A DNA stretch of 64,000 nucleotides from Fulvivirga ulvae (GTDB taxonomy: Bacteria; Bacteroidota; Bacteroidia; Cytophagales; Cyclobacteriaceae): positions 2,691,501-2,755,500 of the forward strand of contig NZ_CP089981.1 in the NCBI RefSeq assembly GCF_021389975.1, given 5' to 3'. The notes under the pieces are model-generated. The model had not been told where the DNA came from, did not search any database, and saw only the letters and a program-made list of their open reading frames with translations. A program made the position numbers and the translations under genes. Shown piece by piece: positions 26,881 to 34,975 of the stretch (positions are counted from its first letter, which is position 1; each line of letters begins with the position of its first letter).

Positions 26881-29800
26881 ATGAAAAAAATATTGGTTTT
26901 TGGGGTTTTGGGCTTGGGTTTATTTTTAAGCCTTAATAGTTATAGTCAAACAAACTCTGCTGATACCTTAACCTATTCTGTATTTTTAGTAGGTGATGCC
27001 GGTAAAATTACTCCCGGACAGAAGAAAATCTTTGAGGTACTCAAACGGCAGCTTGACTCGGCCGGGACGAACAGCACCTTAATATTTCTGGGTGATAATC
27101 TATATCCGAAAGGCATGCCTCCTGAATATAGTCTTGACCGGAAAGCCTCCGAAGCGGCCATTGATAAACAATTGTCCCTAACAACCGATTATGAGGGGAA
27201 GTACTTTTTTATTCCCGGAAACCATGATTGGGCTCAGGGAAGAAGCTACGGATGGTCTTATGTGCAAAATCAGGAGGATTATATTGAGGGGAAAGCAGCA
27301 GGTAGCAACGTTTTTCTGCCTGATAATGGTTGTCCCGGACCAGTGGCTGTTGCCCTTAACGAGGAGGTGGAACTTATAATTATTGATACACAATGGTTTC
27401 TGCATGGATGGGACAAGCCCAATGAGCAACAGGGGGATTGCCCTACTGGTAATCCTATCGAGGTGTTGCAATTAATGAATGATATAATCAAGAGAAACCC
27501 TGAGAAGAAAATTATTGTAGCCACTCACCACCCTATGTACTCTTATGGCAATCACGGCGGATTTAATACCGTCAAGGATCATTTTTTCCCACTGACAGAA
27601 CTGGCGCCACAGCTATATATTCCTTTGCCTGTTGTAGGCTCTATATATCCGTTCTTTCGTAAGGTCTTCGGCAATATTCAGGACATTTCACATCCTAAAT
27701 ACAGGGATATGAGAAATAGCATGGTCAATATTTTTGACAATTATCCTGGCCTTATCCATGTTTCAGGACATGAACATGCGCTGGAATATATTTACAAGGA
27801 TAGTATTCACTACATTGTAAGCGGCTCGGGTTGTAAAACCGAATATGTACGAACGAAGGGCTTTGCGGAATACACGGAGTCCGTAAATGGTTTCGCACGG
27901 CTTAATTTTTATAAGAATGGCGAAGTTGGAGTTCAGTATTGGAAGCCTGCTAAAAGTGATACTACTTCCGGGGAGCTATCTTTTGAAAAGATACTGTTTA
28001 AAAGGCCCTTTCAGCCCAAGCTTACCACCGCAGAGTTTGAACGTAAATTTGACCTTAAAGATAGCGTGGTAGTTGCAAATGCCAGCAACCAGTATGGAAC
28101 CAGAAAAAGGTTTGGTAAAAAGCTGATGGGGGAAAACTACAGGGCAGAGTGGAAGCAGAAAATAGAAGTTCCTGTTTTTGATATTGGTACTGAGCACGGG
28201 GGCTTACAGATTGTGCAGCGTGGGGGTGGTATGCAAACCAAATCACTGCGGCTTGAAGCTTCCAACGGTAAACAATATGTTTTGAGGTCTATTGAAAAGT
28301 ATCCTGAAAACGCCGTGCCAGCCTTTTTAAGGGAGACTTTTGCTGTTGACCTCGTACAGGATCAGATATCTGCAGCTCACCCGTATGGAGCATTTGTGAT
28401 CCCACATCTTGCAGATGCGGTAGGTATTTATCATACCAATCCTAAACTGGTTTATATTCCGGATGATCCCCGGTTTGGTGAATATCAAAAGACATTTGCA
28501 AATACACTTGCCCTTTATGAAGAAAGACCGGATGATGACTGGTCAGATGCTTCTTTTTTTGGCAATTCTGAAAAGATCGTTAGTACTTCGAAAGTATTAA
28601 ATGAGCTCATGGAAGATAATGATAATGAAGTGGATCAAAGATTTACGCTGAAATCCAGGCTTTTTGATCTGGTTATCGGAGATTGGGATCGTCACGATGA
28701 CCAGTGGCGATGGGCAAGGTTTAAAAAGGAAGATGAGAAAGGAGATATTTACAGGCCCGTTCCGCGCGATCGTGATCAGGCATTCTTTGTAAATGAAGGG
28801 CTGTTGCCTGGTCTCGTAAGCAGAAAATGGGCCTTGCCGAAACTGGAAGGATTTGACTACGATGTAAGATGGCCGTCAGGCTTTATGTTTAATGCACGAT
28901 ATTTTGACCGTTCATTTCTTACAGGGCTTTCCCGGGAAGATTGGGTGACTATTGCTCACGGTATCCAGGATAGCTTAACAGATGCAAAAATTGACGAGGC
29001 TATCCGTCAGTGGCCAGATTCTATCTATGCCCTGCATGGGAAAGAAGTTGGGGCAAAGATCAAGGCCAGAAGAGATAACCTTGAGAAATATGCCATTGAA
29101 CATTACTTGTTTTTGGCCAGGGAGGTGGATATAGCTGGCAGTGATAAGCATGAATATTTTCATGTAAAAAGACTTGAAAACGGAGATGTACATGTAGTGG
29201 TTCGAAAAATGAAGAAGGATGGTGATAAAAAGAAAAAGATTTATGACCGGCTTTTTAAACTAAATGAAACCAGGGAGATAAGGCTTTATGGTTTAGGTGG
29301 AGAAGATGAGTTTTTAATTGAAGGAGATAGTAAGCAAGGCATTAAAGTAAGAGTTATCGGGGGAGAGGATGAAGATATAATAAAGGATCGGTCACATGTA
29401 GCAGGTTGGGGACGAAAGAACGTTTTTTATGATACAAAGCTCGGCAATGAGTTTGAATTTAGTAGTGAAAGCAAGAGGCGCTTGTCGGACAGCCCGGAGG
29501 TGAATCGCTATGATCGCAAAGCCTTTAAATATGATATGCTGATGCCACTGGTTACGGGTAATCTAAACCCTGATGATGGCCTTTTCATTGGGGGAGGCTT
29601 TATGTACACTGCGCATGGTTTCCGGAAAGAGCCCTATAAGAGCAGGCATATGCTACTCGCCAGCTATGCATTAAAAACTTCTTCATATGATTTCCGGTAT
29701 ACAGGTGATTTTACGGATGTGGTAAGTGATTGGAACCTAAATATTAAACTTAGTGTGAAACAGCCAAATTATGTAAATAACTTTTTTGGCTTAGGCAATG

Positions 29801-30606
29801 AGTCCGAGTTTAATCAGGATATTGACGAGGTAACGAATGTGGGGCGACCTATTAGTTATTACAGGCTGCGCTTTCAGGAGATGTCGTCTGATATAGGCCT
29901 TTACAAGAAAGTAGGAGGGTTTGCCACTTTTTCCATCTCTCATAAATTTCAGTCCGTTGAAATTGAAGATACTGATGATGACGACCGCTTCATAAATGAT
30001 TTTAACAATGCTACCGGTACGGTAGACTTTGATGTTTACCAAAGCTATACAGGAGGTGCGATAAACCTGACTTTTGATAAACGTAATAGTGCCCAATTGA
30101 CTACCGCGGGTGTTTTCTGGAGCAATGAAGCATCTGTACTGACCGGGATAAGCCATGCAGAAAAGACCTTTTCATCCTTCAATTCAGAGCTGGCTTTTTA
30201 TTACACACTCAGGTTGCCGTCGTCATTTACATTGGCCACGCGTTTTGGTGCCGGAAGCAATTTCGGGGATTACGAATTCTATCAGGCTCAGGTCCTGGAT
30301 GGTAAATCAGAACTACGCGGATACCGCAAAACAAGGTTTTATGGTGATAGCAAACTCTATAACAATTTTGAAGTACGCTGGAATTTATTCTCTTTCCGTA
30401 CGTACATATTTCCTGCCAGTATGGGAATATTGGCTTTTAACGATATAGGAAGAGTTTGGCTGGACGGTGAAGATTCCAGCCTGTGGCATCATGGCTACGG
30501 AGGCGGTTTATGGGTTGCTCCATTCAATACGGCTGTATTGTCAGCCGAGGTCGGCCACTCCGAAGAAGAAACTCTTTTCTATATCCGGTTAGGTTTTATG
30601 TTTTAA
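26881..30606 (+). CDS. Metallophosphoesterase fused to a kinase-like region and an outer-membrane beta-barrel
   Basis: The 1241-residue protein starts with a signal peptide (LNSYSQ). Residues about 30-330 are a calcineurin-type phosphoesterase with a full metal set: D39, D72 and N73 in GDNLYP, N114-H115 in GNHDW, H217 in THHP, H297 and H299 in GHEH. Residues about 440-760 have no common domain name but show YVLRS...K473, D601-W-D-R-H-D-D-Q608 and V-P-R-D630-R-D632-x-x-F, a spacing like the catalytic and metal loops of CotH/HipA/Fam20-type kinases. From about 880 to the C-terminal RLGFMF it is a BamA/Omp85-like 'surface antigen' barrel. The phosphoesterase would lie in the periplasm or at the surface, tethered by its own barrel. 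The kinase comparison is my inference. Confidence 0.88.
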   Translation: MKKILVFGVLGLGLFLSLNSYSQTNSADTLTYSVFLVGDAGKITPGQKKIFEVLKRQLDSAGTNSTLIFLGDNLYPKGMPPEYSLDRKASEAAIDKQLSLTTDYEGKYFFIPGNHDWAQGRSYGWSYVQNQEDYIEGKAAGSNVFLPDNGCPGPVAVALNEEVELIIIDTQWFLHGWDKPNEQQGDCPTGNPIEVLQLMNDIIKRNPEKKIIVATHHPMYSYGNHGGFNTVKDHFFPLTELAPQLYIPLPVVGSIYPFFRKVFGNIQDISHPKYRDMRNSMVNIFDNYPGLIHVSGHEHALEYIYKDSIHYIVSGSGCKTEYVRTKGFAEYTESVNGFARLNFYKNGEVGVQYWKPAKSDTTSGELSFEKILFKRPFQPKLTTAEFERKFDLKDSVVVANASNQYGTRKRFGKKLMGENYRAEWKQKIEVPVFDIGTEHGGLQIVQRGGGMQTKSLRLEASNGKQYVLRSIEKYPENAVPAFLRETFAVDLVQDQISAAHPYGAFVIPHLADAVGIYHTNPKLVYIPDDPRFGEYQKTFANTLALYEERPDDDWSDASFFGNSEKIVSTSKVLNELMEDNDNEVDQRFTLKSRLFDLVIGDWDRHDDQWRWARFKKEDEKGDIYRPVPRDRDQAFFVNEGLLPGLVSRKWALPKLEGFDYDVRWPSGFMFNARYFDRSFLTGLSREDWVTIAHGIQDSLTDAKIDEAIRQWPDSIYALHGKEVGAKIKARRDNLEKYAIEHYLFLAREVDIAGSDKHEYFHVKRLENGDVHVVVRKMKKDGDKKKKIYDRLFKLNETREIRLYGLGGEDEFLIEGDSKQGIKVRVIGGEDEDIIKDRSHVAGWGRKNVFYDTKLGNEFEFSSESKRRLSDSPEVNRYDRKAFKYDMLMPLVTGNLNPDDGLFIGGGFMYTAHGFRKEPYKSRHMLLASYALKTSSYDFRYTGDFTDVVSDWNLNIKLSVKQPNYVNNFFGLGNESEFNQDIDEVTNVGRPISYYRLRFQEMSSDIGLYKKVGGFATFSISHKFQSVEIEDTDDDDRFINDFNNATGTVDFDVYQSYTGGAINLTFDKRNSAQLTTAGVFWSNEASVLTGISHAEKTFSSFNSELAFYYTLRLPSSFTLATRFGAGSNFGDYEFYQAQVLDGKSELRGYRKTRFYGDSKLYNNFEVRWNLFSFRTYIFPASMGILAFNDIGRVWLDGEDSSLWHHGYGGGLWVAPFNTAVLSAEVGHSEEETLFYIRLGFMF

Positions 30607-30632
30607 GAATGCAGTTGACTATTCTTTAAACC

Positions 30633-30839
30633 CTAAAGCTGATATATGGTCTTAATAGAAGCTTTGGGAATGGATAAGCCTCCCTTGGTTAAAACTATGT
30701 CCTGCTTTAAACCTACAATAGTGTCGACAATGGTTTCATACCCTTCGTTGATGATTTTAACGATACGAACACTTTTGTTATAAAAGTTCCCCAGTATCAG
30801 GGCCCTTTTCAATTTGATTTCTTTTTTTTCGTTTTGCAT
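30633..30839 (-). CDS. Small conserved-looking cytoplasmic protein, unknown function
   Basis: The 68 residues start at an ATG and have no signal or membrane segment. The pattern of basic and beta-prone stretches (KRALILGNFYNKSVRIVKI; ETIVDTIVGLKQDIVLTKGG; PKASIKTIYQL) suggests a small SH3/Sm-like barrel, perhaps nucleic-acid binding, but I do not recognise the family. It converges on the phosphoesterase gene with 26 bp between, where a weak AAGAAT/ATTCTT hairpin occurs. Confidence 0.6.
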   Translation of the reverse strand: MQNEKKEIKLKRALILGNFYNKSVRIVKIINEGYETIVDTIVGLKQDIVLTKGGLSIPKASIKTIYQL

Positions 30840-31007
30840 GGTTTTATTTGGGTTGTAGAACTAGTAACGACCATGGTCAGTATTTTATTTGCCGTTATCT
30901 TAAAATAACCCAATTTTTCATTCTCTTCTACGGGTTTGATCGACGAATTGACTTATTTGTCGGTGAATTAACAAAAAAAATTCTGATCACGGGGTTACCT
31001 CTGAAAT

Positions 31008-31976
31008 CTAGTGAGCCATGACTGATTTTGGTGCCATGCAAACCGGGTATCTTATAATCGTTTTTAATTCTCTTTCGGGAGTGTTTCTCGGATCAGAAAT
31101 ATAAATTTTGTGATGATGGCCATTTACTTGCAGTCTGTTCTCGTGGATAAAGCTTGTTACCTTTTCGATGGCTGACTTCTCAGTGCCATAAGGGCCAACA
31201 TGTAGAACTTGTACACTTTTGCCTTCATTAAGAGTAATGAACTGAACTTCACTGGCCAGCATAATGTTGTTTTTGCCTATAACTTCTGCTGCGGCTTCGT
31301 CAACGTTATTTGATGTTATAAATTCAGGCAGACGAATCAGAATGTTCCAGTACCAGTCTTCCCGTGGAGCTTCATTAAAAGGTACATCAGACTCAACCCA
31401 CCATTGTTCTTCTATTTTAGAGACTACAAAGTCTTTGCCTGCAGCCTTGCTGGTAAATTTTAAATGACAGGCTACAGCATGCACTGCTTCTAATGCCTCC
31501 GTAAATCTACGGTTGTCAGGAGCGCTTACCCCTTGTATTGATAAATAATTTGTAGGATCAAGTTCAATAAGCACCGGTTCTTTTGTGACTTTGTAATAAT
31601 TAGAATCATTCTTAAACAGGTCCGGCTTTCTGCGGTGCCTGAAAACTTCATCCGTAAATAGTTCAAAGGCATCCATAATGAGTATGTCATCAAAGGCAGA
31701 CATTAAAGGTACAAACTCCTTCATGTGGTTTATTTTGTTTGCTGCAGCTTTAGCAGAATCAGGAGAGCTCCATTTTACAAGATCAATAAACAACAGATCA
31801 TTACTCATTGCCTTTAACGTCCTGTATTCCATAAAACCCGGAAACTTTTCAATCTCAGAACGTATAAGGCTATGTACTTCTTCGAAATCATCCGGGTGGT
31901 GATGCTTTACTTTATATATTACGATCTTAACTATAGCTGCCTCTTGCTTTGGATATTCTAACGATGTCATTATCAA
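31008..31976 (-). CDS. ABM-like domain fused to GyrI-like small-molecule-binding domain
   Basis: Residues about 15-110 of 322 look like a ferredoxin-like ABM/dimeric alpha-beta barrel domain (VKIVIYKVKHHHPDDFEEVHSLIRSEIEKFPGF pattern; LVKWSSPDSAKAA). Residues about 115-318 are a GyrI-like domain (PF06445 type): FTEALEAVHAVACHLKF, EDWYWNILIRLPEFI, VQVLHVGPYGTEKSAIEKV and a final KIYISDPRNTPERELKTIIRYPV. The GyrI fold binds hydrophobic small molecules and is often joined to AraC or MerR DNA-binding domains; none is present here, so this is probably a binding or hydrolytic stand-alone protein. The start could also be the ATG two codons later. It is unlinked to an evident operon. Confidence 0.8.
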   Translation of the reverse strand: MIMTSLEYPKQEAAIVKIVIYKVKHHHPDDFEEVHSLIRSEIEKFPGFMEYRTLKAMSNDLLFIDLVKWSSPDSAKAAANKINHMKEFVPLMSAFDDILIMDAFELFTDEVFRHRRKPDLFKNDSNYYKVTKEPVLIELDPTNYLSIQGVSAPDNRRFTEALEAVHAVACHLKFTSKAAGKDFVVSKIEEQWWVESDVPFNEAPREDWYWNILIRLPEFITSNNVDEAAAEVIGKNNIMLASEVQFITLNEGKSVQVLHVGPYGTEKSAIEKVTSFIHENRLQVNGHHHKIYISDPRNTPERELKTIIRYPVCMAPKSVMAH

Positions 31977-32080
31977 TATTTTTAAATTAGCTTTTGCTTT
32001 CTATAGAGCAAAGAAAGTAGCTATGGGTGACAGCCCTATGTCAGTAGAAATTTGAGTGCCGGATTTTTTTCAGGATATTT

Positions 32081-33058
32081 TCAAAGAAGCTGCTTCCAGG
32101 TTCCTTTCATGCGATTATACTTGATGGTGCTGGGCAGTGCTTTCCACCAATATTTATTAAGCTCCACTGCGAAGGAAGGTTGCATGTAACAGTTGATGGT
32201 ACAACCTTCGCATTGAGGAAATTTGCCTTCCAGTGAAATCAGTTTTTGTACTTCCTCGGATTTGTAAACCTGGTAGAGATTGCCATTTATAGCGAATGAT
32301 TTTATTCCCAGGTGGTAACATGGTAGCACAAGCTCATTTTCCGGAGAGATAACTATGGTAGAGCTTCCTGCCTTGCAAACCGGTTTATTTACATGATTGC
32401 CTCCATCTTTTCTTAATTGGATAAAGGCCTCATTTAAATAAACGCCGGGCTTTCTGGCCCATTCTTGAAGTTTTAGTAAAGTTGAATCAGACAGCCTCTC
32501 ACCAGTACTCACCTCATGGTAGTCAAAAACCGGATTGAGGATCAGTACAAGCCCATTGGGTTTGCAGATGTTGTTGTACACGTCCTCAATTTGGTGGACA
32601 TTGGTTTCAAATATTGTAAAAAGTATATCAGGCTTTTCACCTAATAGTTTGGCTTTAGCAATCGATTCGATCAGGAAATCATAACAGGCTACACCTCTTG
32701 ACCTGTTGTGCTCTTCTTTATCGGGCGAGTCAAGCGAGAAATGAAGCATGTCGATCTTTCCCTTGAGCTGTTCCGCCCATTTTGGATAAAGCAGGCAGTT
32801 GGTAGTAAGTGTGGTAATGAAGCCATGGTCTTTGGCTAACGCTAATAGCTTATCGATCTGGCGATGCAACAGTGGTTCTCCTCCCGTGAAATCAACAACT
32901 TTTACACCAAGCCTTTTAAGGTCTTTAAAATTAGTTTCCGCAGTTTGAATGTCGATGTATGGGGATGGGCGCTCCCAGATATCACAAAAGCCACATCGCG
33001 CATTGCACCTGTACGTGACATAGTAATTACATAGTACAGGATGTGAAATGAGCCTCAT
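32081..33058 (-). CDS. Radical SAM protein with SPASM-like C-terminal cysteines
   Basis: The 325 residues carry the radical SAM cluster motif CNARCGFC (C18, C22, C25), the SAM-binding GGEP (59-62), and further barrel strands (HFSLDSPDKEEHNRSRG). The C-terminal third has additional cysteines in KPVCKAG, VLPCYHLG and QCEGCTINC, resembling a SPASM or twitch auxiliary cluster as in enzymes that modify peptides or sugars. No candidate peptide substrate gene is adjacent; it is separated from fabG and the 46-residue gene by a terminator. Exact reaction unknown. The next minus-strand gene, 104 bp downstream, is the ABM-GyrI fusion. Confidence 0.9.
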   Translation of the reverse strand: MRLISHPVLCNYYVTYRCNARCGFCDIWERPSPYIDIQTAETNFKDLKRLGVKVVDFTGGEPLLHRQIDKLLALAKDHGFITTLTTNCLLYPKWAEQLKGKIDMLHFSLDSPDKEEHNRSRGVACYDFLIESIAKAKLLGEKPDILFTIFETNVHQIEDVYNNICKPNGLVLILNPVFDYHEVSTGERLSDSTLLKLQEWARKPGVYLNEAFIQLRKDGGNHVNKPVCKAGSSTIVISPENELVLPCYHLGIKSFAINGNLYQVYKSEEVQKLISLEGKFPQCEGCTINCYMQPSFAVELNKYWWKALPSTIKYNRMKGTWKQLL

Positions 33059-33122
33059 AATTTGAAGTTACTATATCTCCTTCAACATGACAACTAGTCT
33101 GGAAATCCTGAAGCCATTAGAT

Positions 33123-33156
33123 ATGCAAAAACCGTATCTTCGTACGGCTTTTGCAT
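33123..33156. terminator. Terminator downstream of fabG and the small membrane protein
   Basis: ATGCAAAAACCGTA-TCTTCG-TACGGCTTTTGCAT: 14-bp stem (one G-U pair on the minus-strand RNA) with A- and T-runs forming the stem base, located 3 bp after the 46-residue gene's stop. Confidence 0.75.
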
Positions 33157-33158
33157 TG

Positions 33159-33299
33159 TTATCGACCAGGATGTCTCTCCTCAAATTGTCTTATTTCTTC
33201 TTTAACCTGCCTCCGTTCCCTTCTATAGTTTATGATTTCGGTAATGGCTTTTACCACTCCTGCAAACGTAAAAAGGATCAGAATTTCAAAAATACTCAT
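33159..33299 (-). CDS. 46-residue single-pass membrane protein coupled to fabG
   Basis: The start codon overlaps the fabG stop as TAATG, so translation is probably coupled. The peptide runs MSIFEILILFTFAGVVKAI then a strongly basic/acidic tail (INYRRERRQVKEEIRQFEERHPGR), i.e. one N-terminal membrane helix and a charged amphipathic cytoplasmic helix. The terminator begins 3 bp after its TAA. The codon use and layout support a real gene despite its size. Its role is unknown; association with fatty-acid or membrane enzymes is suggested only by the coupling. Confidence 0.7.
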   Translation of the reverse strand: MSIFEILILFTFAGVVKAITEIINYRRERRQVKEEIRQFEERHPGR

Positions 33300-34045
33300 T
33301 ACGTTAACATGCCACCGTCAACCTGGATCACCTGACCGGTAATGTACGACGACATATCAGAGCCAAGGAAAACGCAAGCTTCAGCTACATCTTCGGGACT
33401 ACCACCTCTTTTTAGAGGAATAGCATCTCTCCAGCCCTGCACCGTTTTCTCATCAAGCTTGTCAGTCATTTCAGTTTCTATAAAGCCGGGAGCGATAGCA
33501 TTAGACCGTATACCTCTTGACCCTAACTCAAGAGCCACAGATTTGGTGAAACCTATAATACCTGCTTTAGAAGCAGAGTAGTTGGTTTGTCCGGCATTAC
33601 CTTTCAGGCCTACAACTGAGGTCATGTTTATGATCGAACCACTTCTTTGTTTCATCATAGTTTTGGTTGCGGCCTTTACGGTATTGAAACAAGACTTCAG
33701 GTTAATGTTGATTACATCATCCCAGTCAGCTTCATTGATCCTTAACAGAAGGTTGTCCTTTGTTATGCCGGCATTATTTACCAGGATATCCAAAGAACCG
33801 AAATCACTTACCACGTCATTAATAAGCTGCTCTGCAGCAGCGAAATCCGAAGCATCAGAACGGTAACCTTTGGCTTTAACGCCTTTTTCCTGAAGCTCTT
33901 TTTCAAGAGCCTGACCTTTTTCAACACTGGATAGATAAGTGAATGCTATGTTGGCACCCTGTTCGGCGTATTTATGAGCAATGGCGTACCCTATGCCTTT
34001 TGAGGCTCCTGTTACAAGTGCGGTTTTTCCTTCTAATAATTTCAT
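33299..34045 (-). CDS. fabG: 3-oxoacyl-[acyl-carrier-protein] reductase
   Basis: The 248-residue SDR has the NADPH motif TGASKGIG near residue 14, NNAG, the catalytic Ser/Tyr/Lys set (SIINMTSVVG; YSASK) and the FabG-type C-terminus (IAPGFIETEMTDKL; FLGSDMSSYITGQVIQVDGGM). It reduces 3-oxoacyl-ACP in fatty-acid elongation. Its stop overlaps the start of a small membrane-protein gene. No fab cluster is adjacent; assignment rests on sequence and length, which are typical. Confidence 0.93.
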   Translation of the reverse strand: MKLLEGKTALVTGASKGIGYAIAHKYAEQGANIAFTYLSSVEKGQALEKELQEKGVKAKGYRSDASDFAAAEQLINDVVSDFGSLDILVNNAGITKDNLLLRINEADWDDVININLKSCFNTVKAATKTMMKQRSGSIINMTSVVGLKGNAGQTNYSASKAGIIGFTKSVALELGSRGIRSNAIAPGFIETEMTDKLDEKTVQGWRDAIPLKRGGSPEDVAEACVFLGSDMSSYITGQVIQVDGGMLT

Positions 34046-34264
34046 GGTATAAATTGGCTTTTTAATGATTTACATGACTGACCGAGGTTCGGCACATGCT
34101 TAATCTTTTATGATAATGAATGATTTATTTAAAAAAAGGTGTTTTTATTGGCTTTACTAATATTTTACCCATTTGGTGATCCAAAGAAAAATAAAAGAAA
34201 CAACACCGACAAAAATGAAGTGATGAATTGCTTACAAAGGCTTGATTTTTGCGGTTGGGTTTGA

Positions 34265-34975
34265 ATGATGACAGATAGTAAAAAAAGAATAATATATCTC
34301 GAGGATGACGAGTTTACCCGACTGATGGTGCAGGCGCAGTTTGAAAATGCCGGATTTTCCGTGGAAGCTTTCTCAAGCTACTCAGATCTTATAGAAGCCA
34401 TGAAGGAAAAGCAGTATGACATAGTAGTTACCGACCTGAATGTTGACGGGCACGAGCCTCAGCAACTGATTAGAAGCATAAAGTCCATTAACGCTATTCC
34501 GGTGGTAGTGCTCAGCGCCTCGGCGGTTGAAGTATCAGGAGCAAACTTATCACTAGAAAAGCCTTTAAAAAATGAGGATATCAAAGAGGTTGAGGGTTTG
34601 CTGGTAAAAACAGAAGATAGAATTAACCTTAGTAAAGTATATAAGTTTGCCTGTGGAGATCAGGAGTTGCTGGTGAGCTATGTGAATACTTTTATTGATA
34701 ACTATGAAAAAGATCTTCTTCTGTTAAAGTCAGAAATAGATAGTGCTGATATAAGGGTTATCAAAAACCTCGCGCATAAAATGCTTTCGTCAGTATCATA
34801 CTACGATCAGGATTCGCTGAATAAGCTTTTACAAAAACTGGAGCTTAGCGCCTCTGGCATGAGTAAAAGACAAATAACAGATCATTTTCAACAGATAGAG
34901 TATTACTCTGATAAATTACTTAATGGTATAAGGAAACAAGTTAAAGACACTACGCCTCCAACTCATACTTCCTGA
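34265..34975 (+). CDS. Response-regulator receiver domain fused to an Hpt phosphotransfer domain
   Basis: Residues 8-115 of 236 are a receiver domain with acidic pair E13-D14-D15, phospho-acceptor D57 (VVTDLN) and conserved K99 (EKP). Residues about 125-225 form a four-helix Hpt domain with phospho-histidine H171 in LAHKMLSS. There is no output domain, so the protein relays phosphate, from an unlinked kinase to another regulator. Its 3' end overlaps that of the sigma-54 activator by 26 bp; the pair may be functionally linked, but no kinase gene is in the window. Confidence 0.9.
   Translation: MMTDSKKRIIYLEDDEFTRLMVQAQFENAGFSVEAFSSYSDLIEAMKEKQYDIVVTDLNVDGHEPQQLIRSIKSINAIPVVVLSASAVEVSGANLSLEKPLKNEDIKEVEGLLVKTEDRINLSKVYKFACGDQELLVSYVNTFIDNYEKDLLLLKSEIDSADIRVIKNLAHKMLSSVSYYDQDSLNKLLQKLELSASGMSKRQITDHFQQIEYYSDKLLNGIRKQVKDTTPPTHTS

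Noticed and set aside
33087..33335. 82-residue plus-strand frame between the radical SAM and fabG genes
   Set aside because: It is antisense to the 46-residue membrane protein gene, crosses the terminator hairpin and has no domain features.
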